From contig MNCI01003683.1 in the NCBI GenBank assembly GCA_015680685.1, forward strand, positions 449,733 to 513,732: DNA of 64,000 nt, in the 5' to 3' direction. Made by a program: the position numbers and the translations under genes. This DNA comes from Gnetum montanum (taxonomy: Eukaryota > Streptophyta > Gnetopsida > Gnetales > Gnetaceae). The notes under the pieces were generated by a model. The model made no database searches. It was not told the origin of the DNA and was given only the letters and a program-made list of their open reading frames with translations. Positions 32,597-45,149 of the stretch are shown piece after piece. Position 1 is the stretch's first letter; every line of letters begins with the position of its first letter.

Positions 32597-34856
32597 ATGT
32601 CTCTCTCACCAAACAATGATAACAAAACAACTAGCGAGGAAATTCCTTGGAGAACCAATGAAATATATGACAATGAAGAAGTTTGGAGTACTTAATCTTA
32701 TGCAAGGGTCTCATATGTTCATGGACACCCCAATGATACTCAAGGACTCTTATCATCCAACTCAGATACCTTTAGTGAGGATGGGACATCCCATAGAATG
32801 AGGGGGCTCGTAAGGCCTAGGACCTTCTCAATGGTTAACAAGAATTTATCTAGGGATGATTGGGAGACTTACAAAAGTCATGATGAGTCTTTCAGTTCTT
32901 TATCTTCCTCTACTGCTTCAATGTTAGGTCATGACATGGATGACCATTTCTTAAGAGGTTGGCATAGAAATAAAAATTGAACCCACAAGCAAAGGTAAGA
33001 ATGCCAACATGAACATAGACAACATCGTCCTACCTCACAAACTCATGAATTACTTAGTGACAATGAATCCTTACTGGCCACTAAGAGCCTAATACATATG
33101 CAATAGGCTATTCGAATATCCCATAGGCATCATAAGGAAATTCATCTACCCAAGCTTAATTTGAACAACTTTCCCAAGTTTTTAGAAGGCTATGATTTAG
33201 AACCACAACATCATTTACAAGCCTTCTGTGATGTTTGTGCATGGAACAATATTGATAATAGGTGGTAAAGACTTAAGCTCTTTCGCATGACACTTGTTGG
33301 CTAAGAAAAAGTATGGTGTAGGACTTTAAAACCACAATCAATTCATTGTTGGTCGACAATAGTATCACTCTTCAATGAAAGATATCAAACCTAAGCAAGA
33401 GTATCAACCTTGAGGAGAAAATTCCAAGAATGGAAACAAGCGCAACATGAACCCTTGGACATGGCCTTAGAAAGATATTTCTCACTATTAAATAACTGCC
33501 TAGGTCATGTGTTCTCTAAGGAAAGGCTAGTGTATCACATCTTGAATGGGCTCCATAATGAAATAAGGGAGACCCTAGGGATGTATGCCCAGGTCAACTA
33601 TATGAACTATGAATCCATCAATTCCAAGAGCTTATTAAGTAGGTAATCAAAGAAGAAGGAAAAATAGTCAAATGGAAGAATGTTAAAAGATCTTAATAGG
33701 GCCAAAATCTTAAAATAACAAAGGTCCATGAAGAGGAGAAATCAACTCACCTCAAGGAGGTGGAATCATCTCCATCTTTGTCAATACTAAAATCACTAGA
33801 TGAGATTGAGGCAAAGATTAGTAAAATGATGGAACAGGTACATGAAAAATGTGGAGAATATGCAAACTTTGTTAGAGGTAGAACCACACAAGATCACTCC
33901 AACAACCAGAACAAACAAAGGATGCCAAACTTAGAAACAAGATAGAACACCATTCATCAATCAGAAAGAAGGGTTGAAGAAAATAAGGATAGAAACTCAA
34001 CTGCAAATCATTAGTATTAATGTAATTTTTGTTTGTACAATCACCCTAAAAGTCAATGCCTAGTATTGTCACATTTACATAAGCATTAGAAAGGAATGTT
34101 ACATCCAGATTTCATACAAAAGTATCATGTCCAACTGCAGTGGCAAAACCCCCAGTTGTGGGGGAGGCCACCACTAAGTAAACCACACCCTTCGTATACC
34201 CCAACCCCAAATTCTTATTATGTTCAACATCCTGTTTCTCGAATTAGATCAACATCCTCTACTTCACCTCATTATTATAATTCTCCCAAGTATTATCAGC
34301 CCATATCCTCTCCCATGAGATCACCACCTCAGGTTCCTTCAACTTCTCCTTACCCTCAATATTATCATCCTTCACCTCCTTCTACATCACCACCAGTTGT
34401 GCCAAAAGGTTTTGCACCACAGCCCCAACCCATGAAAATTACTTATGTTGATACTATCAATAGTAGTGGAGGTCCTCCACAACATTGAAAGTGTCCTTTC
34501 TTTAGGCATGCCCATAGAAAGAGATAGCATAGTTCTGAAACCACTACATCATTCAACTCAGCACAAGTCCAGCGCTATGATGCATCTTCCTTATCGAACT
34601 CAATTCTTCTTGTTACCTCATATGGGCCATCAATTAATGCTTCAACAACCATGTGGCCCAATGGATATAACCACGTAGGAAGACATATTAATCCTTGCAT
34701 ACCATCTTATGGTCACGGGTGCCATAGTGGGTTAACTCCTTATCACATGACCACATCTTCTAATCTGCCTCACTATGCTTACTTCAATCAAGTGTGTGAA
34801 CCCCAATTTGGGTACATTCCTACCACCAAATCAAAAGACACCTAATGGTTTGGATA
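32597..34856 (+). pseudogene. Element B gag, degenerate
   Basis: ATG at 32597 (MSLSPNNDNK). The core follows with LNNFPKFLEGYDLEPQHHLQ (about 33.16 kb) and RRKFQEWKQAQHEPLDMALE (about 33.42 kb), LNNCLGHVFSKE and EIRETLGM, the usual retrotransposon gag core. A knuckle-like CNFCLYNHPKSQC lies at 34021-34059 (C-x2-C-x3-H-x4-C). The C-terminal segment (34096-34488) is rich in Pro, Ser, Tyr and His. In-frame stops interrupt the reading, several where Gln would fit. It matches element 1 gag and A gag. Confidence 0.75.
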
Positions 34857-36955
34857 TGACTGAACCCCAATGTTTCCAACATGCATGAATCTAAATTTTC
34901 TATTTATTAATTCTAGCCATGCCTAAAGGTTTAGTGATGGGGGACACCCCCCATTCTAATAAGTAGAATTAGTAATTTTTTTTCCTTTTCTTTGATTTTA
35001 CAAATTTTTTTCTAGTTTTTCATTTTTCAAATTGTTGTTTAATCTTTTTGACAGTAATCTTATTGGTGAATAAAATACTTATGTGACTTGTCATTTGAGG
35101 TGTTGTTCTATGCTATCAAGTCTCAGGTGACTAATTATTTGGACAGTGAGCCCACAAAATCCACCCACCCATTCTATTAATAAGAGGTTTTAATCTAGGT
35201 ACAATGATATTCTTATCATCATTAAAATTTAAAGTAACTTTGTACTTGTTATGCCTAGAGAAAAAACTGATGGATGAAGAGGGAATGGCCAAGGTGTGAC
35301 ATCAAGGAAATTTGTGGATTCTCTTTGGTGACATTTGTATGTGCTATCATGTAGCTTGGTTGTACTAAAATTGTTGTAGATCTAATGAAAAATGGATGTA
35401 AGAGTAATAAAGGTACTCAATAAAGAAACTCAATGCTATTCTAGAGGGTCCCACTGGAAATACATGCACCCATGCCTAAAGGTTGGTGGCTTCTCCAGAT
35501 CACCATTGGAAACAACAAAGTGCCCAAGAAGCTAGGTAAAGCAAAAGAAAAGAAAGAAGAAAAAAATAATAAAGAAAAGATCAAGAAGAATGTGCCATAG
35601 AGAAATTCCAAATCACTCCTCCCTTGGAAAAAATGCGAATTGTTTGTATGCCTTGCTATCATGATGCTCTTATGGTTGTCCAGCATTGGATGAAATAATT
35701 TGATGTCACTAATCAAGGGCATGAACTTGGTCTTGATTTTGGAGTGAAAGGCCAATGATACATTAATCATGTCCTACAATCAGGATTCATGGTGCCCCAG
35801 GTAAGTTACCTCATGTCCCAATTTTGGCAATCCCTCCTATGATTCATTTCACCCTGCTATCCAAGTATTTCTAACTTGTGTCTTGTGTGGCATACAATTC
35901 ATACCTCATCATAGTAGTATTTGACATGTGTGTGTATTGTTGCACTAGTGTAGATTTCATTCAACCCTTCTAGCACCTATAGACATTTTAAGGTGTGGTT
36001 ATGTAAGGGCATGATATGTAGGAACTTGCTTTGGGGAGGACCCACTTGTGTAACTTTTGTAATTTGTACTCATTGCACCCAACCACATCATCTTATATCC
36101 TCTGAGTACTACATTACTAAATTTATTCTTTCCTTTATCATCATTTCCATCCAAATGTTCCTATGCACCACTACATGTCCTTTTTCCTCACCCTATTTAC
36201 AAAATTCCTTGTATAATTCCACTTCATTACACTTTTGGTGCCTTTAGGTCTACTCAACGTTACCCTAGATCTTTCAAATTTACCTTACATCCTTCATTCT
36301 TAGCCATGAACCTTTGAAAATTTATCAATTTTGGCAAGTACCCTATTTCGAAAGTGATGCAATATCAGGTACCTAGTATAATGTCTAACGTAATATCGAG
36401 TCCACGCTAGTGCATACACAGTATCATGTCTATAAAATCTATATATATGGATCCCCCCTGCACATCAATGTCATTTTCAACTGTTCAAGTAAGGGGAGTT
36501 GTTGCAATTTTCTTCCATGAATTCTCACGTGCTAAGCATCTATCATTTAAACATCAATATCTTGCTCGTTAACACTCCGATTCTCTTTCTGATCAAACGT
36601 GCTTAAACCTAGAGTGTTTAACATAGTAATGGGGAAAGATATGGTCCAATTTGTGCATAACTTTTTCAAAATTCACTATTTCCTAAGGGATATCATAAGG
36701 GATAAGTGACCTTAAGAAATGCTAAAAACGTATGCCAAATTAATTTTATTTCTTCACCCAAACCATGGAAATTATTTTTGAAGTTACCTGATTAAATTGG
36801 ACCTAACATTAAAAATTTTAAGGGGATTTTCTTGAAACTTTCTAACTCTAAATCACACTAAGTAAGAATTGAATTTATTAAAGGCAATGAGTAAGGTATA
36901 AATCAAATTTTTTTAAATGACCTTACTAATAGTTGATCCTAGTGTGATTACAAAT
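34857..36955 (+). other. Element B spacer between gag and ORF3
   Basis: About 2.1 kb noncoding, with T-rich runs (34.97-35.04 kb). It corresponds to the post-integrase spacer of C (48.3-50.3 kb) and, on minus, of element 1 and A. A second set of GATATC-like motifs followed by CTATATATGG (36.36-36.45 kb) resembles the LTR U3, which may mean a captured promoter fragment. Confidence 0.55.
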
Positions 36956-36959
36956 GGCC

Positions 36960-39747
36960 CCTAAATGAGGATAACATGGAGGATCCACTTAGGATGCATT
37001 CAAATGACCAAGGAGAGGTAGAGGCCAAGCACCTCCCATAGAACATATAGAGGAGGAGGCAAAATCATTCAGCATCCATCAAGAATCCCCTATTACTACA
37101 CAATCTGGGCATGTAGAAGGTGGAGAAGGTAGGGCACCTAAATAGGAACAACATCTCACATTGTATTCAGAATGCATTTAGGCAATTCGACAAAGGTCCA
37201 TGTCAGCTGTAGTGATCGTGGAACTCAACTTTGGACCCTTTACCGAATTTTTCCTTGAGTCAGTCAAAGATTAGCTTAAAGGGTCTCCATTGTGGCCTAT
37301 TCTCTTAGAGAGTGAAGAATGGTATTTTGGGGAGACGTACCAATTTTGGCATAATAAGGAAGAAGGCATCATTGCTGATATTGGTGGGATTTCAATCAAT
37401 TTCTCTATCAAAGCCATTTCAAAAGTTTTAAACCTTTTGAATACACAGCCCAAGGTTGCTCACTTGTCCACTCACTCTAATGCTGATGCATGGAAAATAT
37501 GGTTAAAAAGGGCATTTGACAAGGAGGATAAAACATATGGAGAGCTCACACTTGAAGAGAGAATTTATTTCAAAATTGGCACCTATCACCTCTTCCCAAT
37601 AAAAGGATTAAATAGAATTTCCACCTATGTGGCCAAAGGAAGTGCAATCCTAATGGGCTAGGTTGATGCCATCCTACCCCATTTATATCTCATAGAAATA
37701 TTGAGGCAGTTTGAAAAACATAAGATAGGAAATTTTGCATTACCTTTCCTTTGTCTAATCAGGAAGCTATGTCGATGTGCTGGAATTCTGGGGTATACTA
37801 ATGATGTCCCCAAAAAGGCTTAAAATGCCTCATATACTGAATTACTGAAGCCACCAGCACTAAGGAAAGATGTTAGTAAGACACTGAAGCCTGAATAAGA
37901 GCAGAAGGTTGGGCCCACTACACCTCAAACTACTGGGCCTAGCCAACTTTCAAACACAAGGCCTAGTTAACAATAGGAAGCAGGGCCCATCATGAAAATT
38001 GCAGGCTAGCAACACCAATCGCCACTGCCATCACAAGATTATAGACCATCGATGAGACATCTTTCAACAATCGCAGAAATAATCAGTTAGAGAATTCATG
38101 ATGAGGCCAACCTCTGCAAGATCATTGATGATACCATATAGCCCATGATCTCAATTGATCATGCACAGGGTAAGGTTTATATACAAATAGGAGGAGGGAA
38201 TCACATTGGTCATAGTAGATCTCTAGAAATGTTGCATCTTTTCAAGTGAAATTAGAAACTGGTAAAGGCACTACATTAGTGGTTATGCCACACTAGGATA
38301 TAGTGGGAGAAATAGATGTGGTTGTAGACCACATTAAAGAATCATTCAATGTACCTATTATGCCACCTGCGGATTTCACATAAGCATGTGATGCTCAAAC
38401 CTTAGTCGGTCCCTCAGTGACTCCTATAGATCATGAGGATGTTTTGGATCGATTGCTACAAACAGTACAAGTGATGACATTCTTGTTTGACATCTCTCAA
38501 GATGTTACAACAATACAATCAGATCTCATCTCCATAAAAGAAAAGCTAGTCATGGTAGAGGTTAGGGATATAGAGGATGAGTTGAAAAGACTCCAAGAGA
38601 AGTTCATTGCCCTACAAGCTACACAGCGGGATCCATTCCAATTTATCCTAGCCAACCGACTAGAGTCATTTCAGATGGAGCAGCTAAATAAATTGTTAGA
38701 AGAGAATAAAAGAATGGTAAGGGAAAAAGAGAAGGCTAATTGGGATGCTTCAAAGGCACAAGCCCAAATGTAAGCATATGCTAAAGCACTCAAGGCCTTG
38801 CAAGAAGAAAATAAACACCTTGCTGCTAAGAGTCTCCAGTAAACCACAATTGAAAAATAGAAGAATGTTCTTGAGGAGAATTTTCAAAAAATGCAAGAAC
38901 AATTAATAAGGATAAAGTATGACATGAATCGCTTAGCCAGAGAAAATAGAACCCTCTCAATGGTGGAGGTATGTGCGATCCATCAGAAGACATGTATTGA
39001 AATAAGTGCATGGCAGAATGAGGCTAAGAAACATGAGAAACTGAAAGAACATTTCCAAGATTAGGTGGGGATGTACAAGAAGATCATTAAAAAAGAAACC
39101 CATATGGCTAAAGCTCATATCAACACTCTCAGTGCTTAGAACACTAAATGGAAGGCCATACTAGATACTTATGCCTTTTCCTGCTAAGCAAAACTAAAGA
39201 GTCGAGACTTGCAGATCTAGGATCTCACTGAGTACATGGAGTTGGCAAACCTGCAGTATGCCAACTTAGCCATGTTAATAGCAGAATACCCAAGGATAGA
39301 ATTGGAAAAGTAGTTAGTAGCCACCTATGCTAAGTATGAAGCAAAATTTGTTGAACACAAGAAGACACTATAGAAATTAGAGGTAGCAAATTTTGATTTA
39401 GAGGTGGTCAAAGCTAGCTACCAAGGATAAAAGGATGTCATGGTAGATTTGGCTCGACGGATCATGGATTACCAAGAATGTAGAGACAAAGCTAGAGCCT
39501 ACAAAGAGGAACGATGGTTGTTTATAGCTTGGTACATCAAAGCCAATAAGATGTCTCCAAAAATACCATGTCCATGGGAGGTGTTGACTCCATCAAATAT
39601 TGGAACATTAGCATGGACGACACATGATCCCTGAACCAAAGAAGAGAAGCTTCAGGAGCCCCTTCAGAGATATCCATTTCCAAAGCTTGGAGCACAAGAT
39701 AAGGGGAAGAGGCCCATGGAGGAGCCACCACCACTAGAAATCACATG
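36960..39747 (+). pseudogene. Element B ORF3: plant-transposon-type N-terminal domain plus long coiled coil
   Basis: N-terminal domain, about 37.21-37.83 kb: FGPFTEFFLESVKD, GSPLWPILLESEEWYFGETY, IADIGGISINFSIKAISKVL, ERIYFKIGTYHLFPIKG, FALPFLCLIRKLCRCAGI. This pattern (a short motif with W and F, a Leu-rich 'AI..LL' helix, 'L.P......I', then 'P.LI..LC..AG') resembles the 'putative plant transposon protein' domain of Athila third ORFs. A Pro/Gln linker follows, then heptad-rich segments from 38.42 kb (EDELKRLQEKFIALQAT) to about 39.5 kb. The C-terminus has PCPWEVLTPSNIGTLAW, as in C. In-frame stops are mostly TAG or TAA. Its role is unknown; in Athila this position is often called env-like, but no membrane segment is visible here. 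Confidence 0.65.
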
Positions 39748-39935
39748 AGTTTCAACAATTTTGTCTTTTGTACTCTATGATATGTTCGAATTTTATTTTG
39801 TTTAACTCCATACTTTGACATGAAATAATTCATGATTAGTCCATAATCCCATACCTATCAACTATGTAATCAAATGAACTCGTTCTCATTTTGATTGTTT
39901 GACTCAAGGATAAGTTGTTATTCAATCGTGGGGTA

Positions 39936-40793
39936 TGATGAATCATGGTTTGCCAAGCCCTGATATTAGATACTCGATATCAGGTACGTAATATCATAGC
40001 CTAGATAATGATATCGAATACACAATATCACAATTCCTATGTTGGCCTATAAATATAGCACTTAAGCACATAGGAAGGGAGTCTTTTTGGTAAGTTTTAG
40101 AGTAGAGTCGTTTTATTAGTTTTTAGTTAGTTTTTAGTTCTTTCCCAAGTGCATGCCTGCAGTGTGATGATTGTAATTGTACGAAACCTTGTTCGAGTGT
40201 GACGTACTTGGACACACACAGTCAACAATAAAGATCAAGATTACTCCATCATTGCAGCATTCACTTAGTTTTTAATTATTTAATTGTTAATTATTATTTA
40301 TTATTTTCTTAGTTAATATTTCATTATCATCATTTACTATTCCTACTATTAATGTGGAATGATCACATCTTAATCACAAACATTTAAGTGTAACTATTTG
40401 GTAACCTAGTAGCATATCTAGTAGTGATCAAGTAATGTGTGCTTGGTAACCCCAAAAGTAATACACGAAGTCCAAGATGCATACAAATGATTAAGGACAG
40501 ATGCTCATCACACTTAGGCTAACTTAGATTTTACTTCCTATTACTTATTAGTTTACTCAAGTGTTCCTCATTATCTTTAGGAGTAGCATAGTATTAGAAA
40601 TCCCATCATACACCTCACTCTAGACTAAACCATACGTGACAAAGCAAATACTAGTTCAAGTGGAAAGATAATGAACTACGATCAATGTATAACTATCTAG
40701 ATGCCACAACTTGTCTATCTATGGATTTTACTGGATCGTGTGTACATGATCATATTCATATGGTTGAGCATAGGGATGCCTTACCACTCATTA
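39936..40793 (+). repeat. Element B 3' LTR
   Basis: 858 bp, TGATGAATCATGG...CTCATTA (final CA decayed to TA). TATAAATA at 40048-40055. Confidence 0.9.
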
Positions 40794-42289
40794 AAAAGCT
40801 AAGGAATGAAACCCAAAGGATCTACCTAAGAATTTCAACATGTCAAACTAAGACATTAAACAAAAACATGAAAATAGATAGTGAGGTGAGTTATGGAGAG
40901 CATTGATGAATGACTTGATAGTGAGGTGATCAATGTCCCAATCATGGTCACATGAAGTCCCTTATGAGTTTTATGGTTAAATAACTTGATAAAGTTCAAC
41001 CTTAGTCCAAACCAAAGCCAACCACTTCAAGTGACTATACATGATCACTCTAGGATTAGTCCACCTCATCAAGACATAAGAATTCTTCCACAAATAACCA
41101 CTATTCCTTATTTGAGAAGAAAAGAAAAGTAGGACGTGAGAAAGGGCCTTAGTTAGAAGGGATCTTCAGGCATGGGTAACATGTCTTTCTAGTCCCATAA
41201 CCTAGTGCTTATAGCTCATTTATTTTGTCTAAGGGTTGTGCTTTGAATTCCCATCATGTTTCTTTTAAACATTTTATGTTTTTCATGAATTTTTGGATTG
41301 GAACCATACCATGCAAAGACTTATTCAACTTACTATTATTTGTTGACATGGAATAGTAAGAAACCCAGGAAAACATTCATGTACTCAAGTAGAGAGGCAC
41401 CAAGAGTATTGAATCCTCTTAAATCACATTCTTTTCAAACCTTTGAATCTTTTCCAAGCTTGAAAACTGTTAAGATCACAAGTTTGTTAAAGTTTTATTA
41501 ATGAAAAAGGAACCTTATATTTCTAAAACTGGGAAAACCATAGAGTAGGTAGATTGGTGGATAACATAAACTCATTGCTTGTTCCTTGAAGAAAAAACCT
41601 ATCTTAGTTTTGGTCATCAAATTTCAATAATAGAAACCAGAAATTAGCAATCAAAATCATTAGGTACAAAACACCATTAGTAACTAGCTACATCATCACT
41701 AAGTCCTATTGGCAATACAGTATTTTTATTAAAAAATAAGAAAAATTCACAAAAAAATAAAGTATATAAGAAATTGTAGAAATATTCAAGAAAAATGAAA
41801 CATACTAATAATGCTATAAAACAAAAATCTGGAAAAATAACAAAGTGTAAAATAAAAATGGTATAAAAACAAACAAAGTGTAAAATAAAAAAGTAGAAAA
41901 ATTAAGGATCCATTTATATAGTTAGCATGGATGACCATCTCCCCCACAACTAAGTTGAAAGGATAAGATCTAAAAGATTGAGTGTGGTTGTCCATTCAAT
42001 GAGGCATTGATTGCACTATCTTATATGGGCTCATGGAAAGGTCTAAATTATTGTATGTTGACCAGTTGTTTCTTGTGTGGGCTCTCAGGTTTGTAGATTA
42101 ACAAGGCCCTAAAAGAAAGAGTTTCATAAATGATGTAAGGCACTTTCCACAATATCTAGAACTTAGTTCATTAAGATATGTATGTGGGGTTCTAGTAGAG
42201 AACCTTATCTCCAAGTTAAAATTTCACTTTCCTTATTCTAAGGTTAGGTCATTGTTTATTGAATGCTTTATGTACTTCATTCAAAGATA

Positions 42290-43275
42290 GGACCACCAAT
42301 TGATTCTCATCTAGCATGTTAAGGTTTATCAATTTCTCTTTTTATGCTAGGCTCATGTCAAGTTCAAAGTCACAAGCTGTTGAAAGTGTATGGAGCTTAG
42401 ATTGAATTAGCAGAGTTGGTAATTTTTTGTACACCAGCTCATAAGGAGAGTAGCCTATAGGAAGTTTCCATGTCAAGTGATATGCTCAGAGGACATTATT
42501 AAGTTTTTTTCTCCAAACTCTAATTTATTTGCTAATTGTTCTTGTTAGGATTTTTGTGGTCTCCCTATTGGTAACCTCTACTTGACCATTGGCTTGGGGA
42601 TGATAAGATGTTGTTAATATATGTTAAACCCTCAAGCATTGCATGAGCTTACGAAACATAGCACCTATAAAATTAATACCATTATTAGAAATTAGTACAC
42701 GTGGCATTCCAAACCTATTTACAACATTTTGTTATACAAACTATGTAGTAGTGAATGATGTACAGTTGGTGATGGCTTTTACTTCTACCCATTTTGTACA
42801 GTAGTCAACAACAACTATTATGTATGCCTTTCCATTTGACATGGGTGTTATAGGCCCCATAAAGTCTATGGCCTAGATGGTGAATGGTTCTAGTGGTTGG
42901 ATCCACTACTAAGGTTTCTCCATTTGAGCGATCATCCCACCATCTTGCTGACAGTGTTCACAAGAGTGGAAAAATTAGTGGACATCCTTGAAGATTGTTG
43001 GACAATAGTACCCTACCATTATGATTTTAATGATTATGTGTGTCCCTGCATAGTGTCCCTTACAAGGACCCTCATGAGTGACTTGAAGAACATGAAATTG
43101 GTCAACATCAGGAACACACCAACAAACCAAGCCATTCGCGCACACCTTGTAAAGATTTTCATTAATCTCTATGAAGTGTTTGTCTTGATAAGAAACTATT
43201 ATTTCTTTTAATGGTCTAACTCTTGTGGCATCTCTTGAGTGAGAAGATAAGTAAGGATGCCAGTGTACCATTTTG
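42290..43275 (-). pseudogene. Element A integrase, degenerate
   Basis: 42975-43271 on minus gives the zinc-binding half with VPDVDQFHVLQVTHEGPCKG and HYAGTH. Then come [24 protein letters not shown], a block in which the catalytic Asp is replaced (LISNNGINFIG), and YHPQANGQVEVTNRE. Complete in outline, with stops scattered. Confidence 0.75.
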
Positions 43276-43369
43276 GTTTAGTGGACACTTGTTCATTTAT
43301 TGCACCAGCAAAGAGGAATTCATTAGGAAATTAATTAAAGAGTGATCTCTCATCCTCTTTGTTATCCCA

Positions 43370-43760
43370 TCATAACTAAGACAAGTGATTAGCAACCACA
43401 TTCTTAGGTCCATTTGGATCTATCATTGTGAGATCGAACTCCTACAAGATCAGCAACCATTGTATGACATGGGGGCTCACCATTGATTTATTCATTAGGA
43501 AGTGAATGCCGCTATGATCAGTGTGTACAAACACCTTATATCTAAAAACATTGTACCTAAAATTCTCTAAAGCAAACATCACAGTCATCAACTCTTTCTT
43601 CATTGTGGTGTAATTGAGTTGTGTATCCACAATGCTTTATCTTATGTAGCGGATGTAATATGGATGTTTCTAATTATCCAACTGCTTAAGCATAACTCCC
43701 AAGGCATAGTTTGATGCATCCCTCATGATGTGAAATGGATGGAACCATTTAGGTGCTCAT
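43370..43760 (-). pseudogene. Element A RNase H, degenerate
   Basis: Minus frame (43442-43630) reads DTQLNYTTMKKELMTVMFAL, VFVHTDHSGIHFLMNK and PHVIQWLLIL. Collinear with 8525-8881 of element 1. Confidence 0.75.
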
Positions 43761-43799
43761 AAAATTGGAGTCCCTACAAGCTTCTCCTTAAGCTATTGG

Positions 43800-44900
43800 A
43801 ATGCCTTTTTCCATTTCTTGATCCATATGAATAAAACATCTTTCTTTGTGAGCTCAAACAATGGTTTTGTGATCTTAGAGAAATTATTTATGAATTGCTA
43901 GTAGGAGCTAGTGTGTCCAAGGAATGACCAACCATATTTAATGGTTTCTAGTTGGTGGGTTATTCCTTGGATGACCTGAATCTTTTTAGTGTTTACATCA
44001 ATCCATACTTGAAAAATTCTATCTCTCAAGACAATGCCTTCTTAGATAATGAGATGGATCTTTTGTCAATTGAGCTAAAGATTAGTCTCCACATACCTTT
44101 TAAGCACTTGCTCAAGGTGGTCTAGGGCTTGCTCAAATGTAGCATCATAGGTGGAAAATTTATCAATGAAGACTTTCACCTTGCTACAAATTTGCTGTTG
44201 AAAAATGCTTTGGATAAGGCATTGGAAAGTTGTAAGGGCATTGCACAAATTAAAGGGGATCTTACAATATGAAAAAGTTTCCCAAAGACTTGTGAATGTT
44301 GTTTTGGCCTGATCCTTGGGAAAAATCTGAATTTGGTTATAGCCACTATAACCATCCATGAAGCTATCATAGCAATGCCCAGAAATAGTGTCCAACACTT
44401 GGGCCACAAATGACAATGGAAAATGATTTTTTAAATGTTACCATGTTCATCAATCTAAAATCAATATAGACCCTCCATTTTCCACCTTTCTTTGACACAT
44501 TTATGAGTGGGCTAACTCACTTGCTATCCATAATTAGATAGATGAACCCTACCATGAGGAGTTGTTCAATTTTCTCTTTGATGATTTGCTTCAATTTGAG
44601 GTTTAGCTATCATTGTGGTTGCCTTTTTGGCTTCATGGAAAAATCGATATAGATGTGATGCTAGTATATCTTGGGATCAATCTCTGTGTTCAAGATATGA
44701 CCAAGGAAAGGTTGTTGGCCATTTTTTGATCACAACATACTTTTCTGCTTAGGAGCAAGGTTTGCATTGATTATCACTAGCTTGCCATTTTTTAGAAATG
44801 CATATTCTATGCTAGTAGGTAGAGTTTTCAACTCTAAGGGCTCCTATTTAAATCTATTATAGATTTACAACTCTCTCCAATTGGTATGATCAAGTTCATC
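43800..44900 (-). pseudogene. Element A reverse transcriptase, degenerate
   Basis: Frame 44075-44416 (minus) contains FMDGYSGYNQIQIFPKDQAK (palm), FSYCKIPFNLCNALTTFQ and VFIDKFSTYDATFEQALDHL. The YxDD position reads FIDK, so the second catalytic Asp is lost. Unlike element 1, the fingers and palm are present. Confidence 0.75.
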
Positions 44901-45149
44901 ATCAAAGAGTTGGCAATGAACTAGCTCTAATTCATCCATGCTTTCCACATAGGCACAAGCTAAGCTCTCAGTAGGTTCCATGCAAAGTGTGCTACTTTCA
45001 AAATCAGCTGTCATCCATTGGCTATCCTCCTATTTTATGGTTTCTACATACAAAAAATTTTATATTTCAAATTCATTTGCACACTATCTACATGCTTTGA
45101 TTTATGTGCTTTTAATAGACTAAAGTTTTCGCATATAGTTTTACCTAGT

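Larger units (their letters stand above)
31614..40793 (+). mobile_element. Element B: Athila-like element with gag and ORF3 but no pol
   Basis: 9180 bp inserted in element A. Target duplication AAAAG at 31609-31613 and 40794-40798. LTRs 31614-32464 and 39936-40793. Primer site for tRNA-Asp right after the 5' LTR, gag 32.6-34.85 kb, a noncoding spacer 34.9-36.9 kb, ORF3 36.96-39.75 kb, and GTGGGG two bases before the 3' LTR. No protease, reverse transcriptase, RNase H or integrase can be found. The spacer matches the post-integrase spacer of C (for example the AAAATCCACCCACC region and AAGGTGTGAC.TCAA), so pol was removed cleanly between gag and spacer. Intact ends and duplication show that it moved as a unit or lost pol after insertion. 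Confidence 0.85.

Noticed and set aside
36960..39747. ORF3 as a classical retroviral envelope
   Set aside because: No signal peptide, transmembrane segment or cysteine pattern; helix-rich heptads and a transposon-type N-terminal domain instead.
31600..40800. Idea that B and A are one element in inverted arrangement
   Set aside because: Perfect AAAAG duplication and collinearity of the A flanks with element 1 show that B is a separate insertion.
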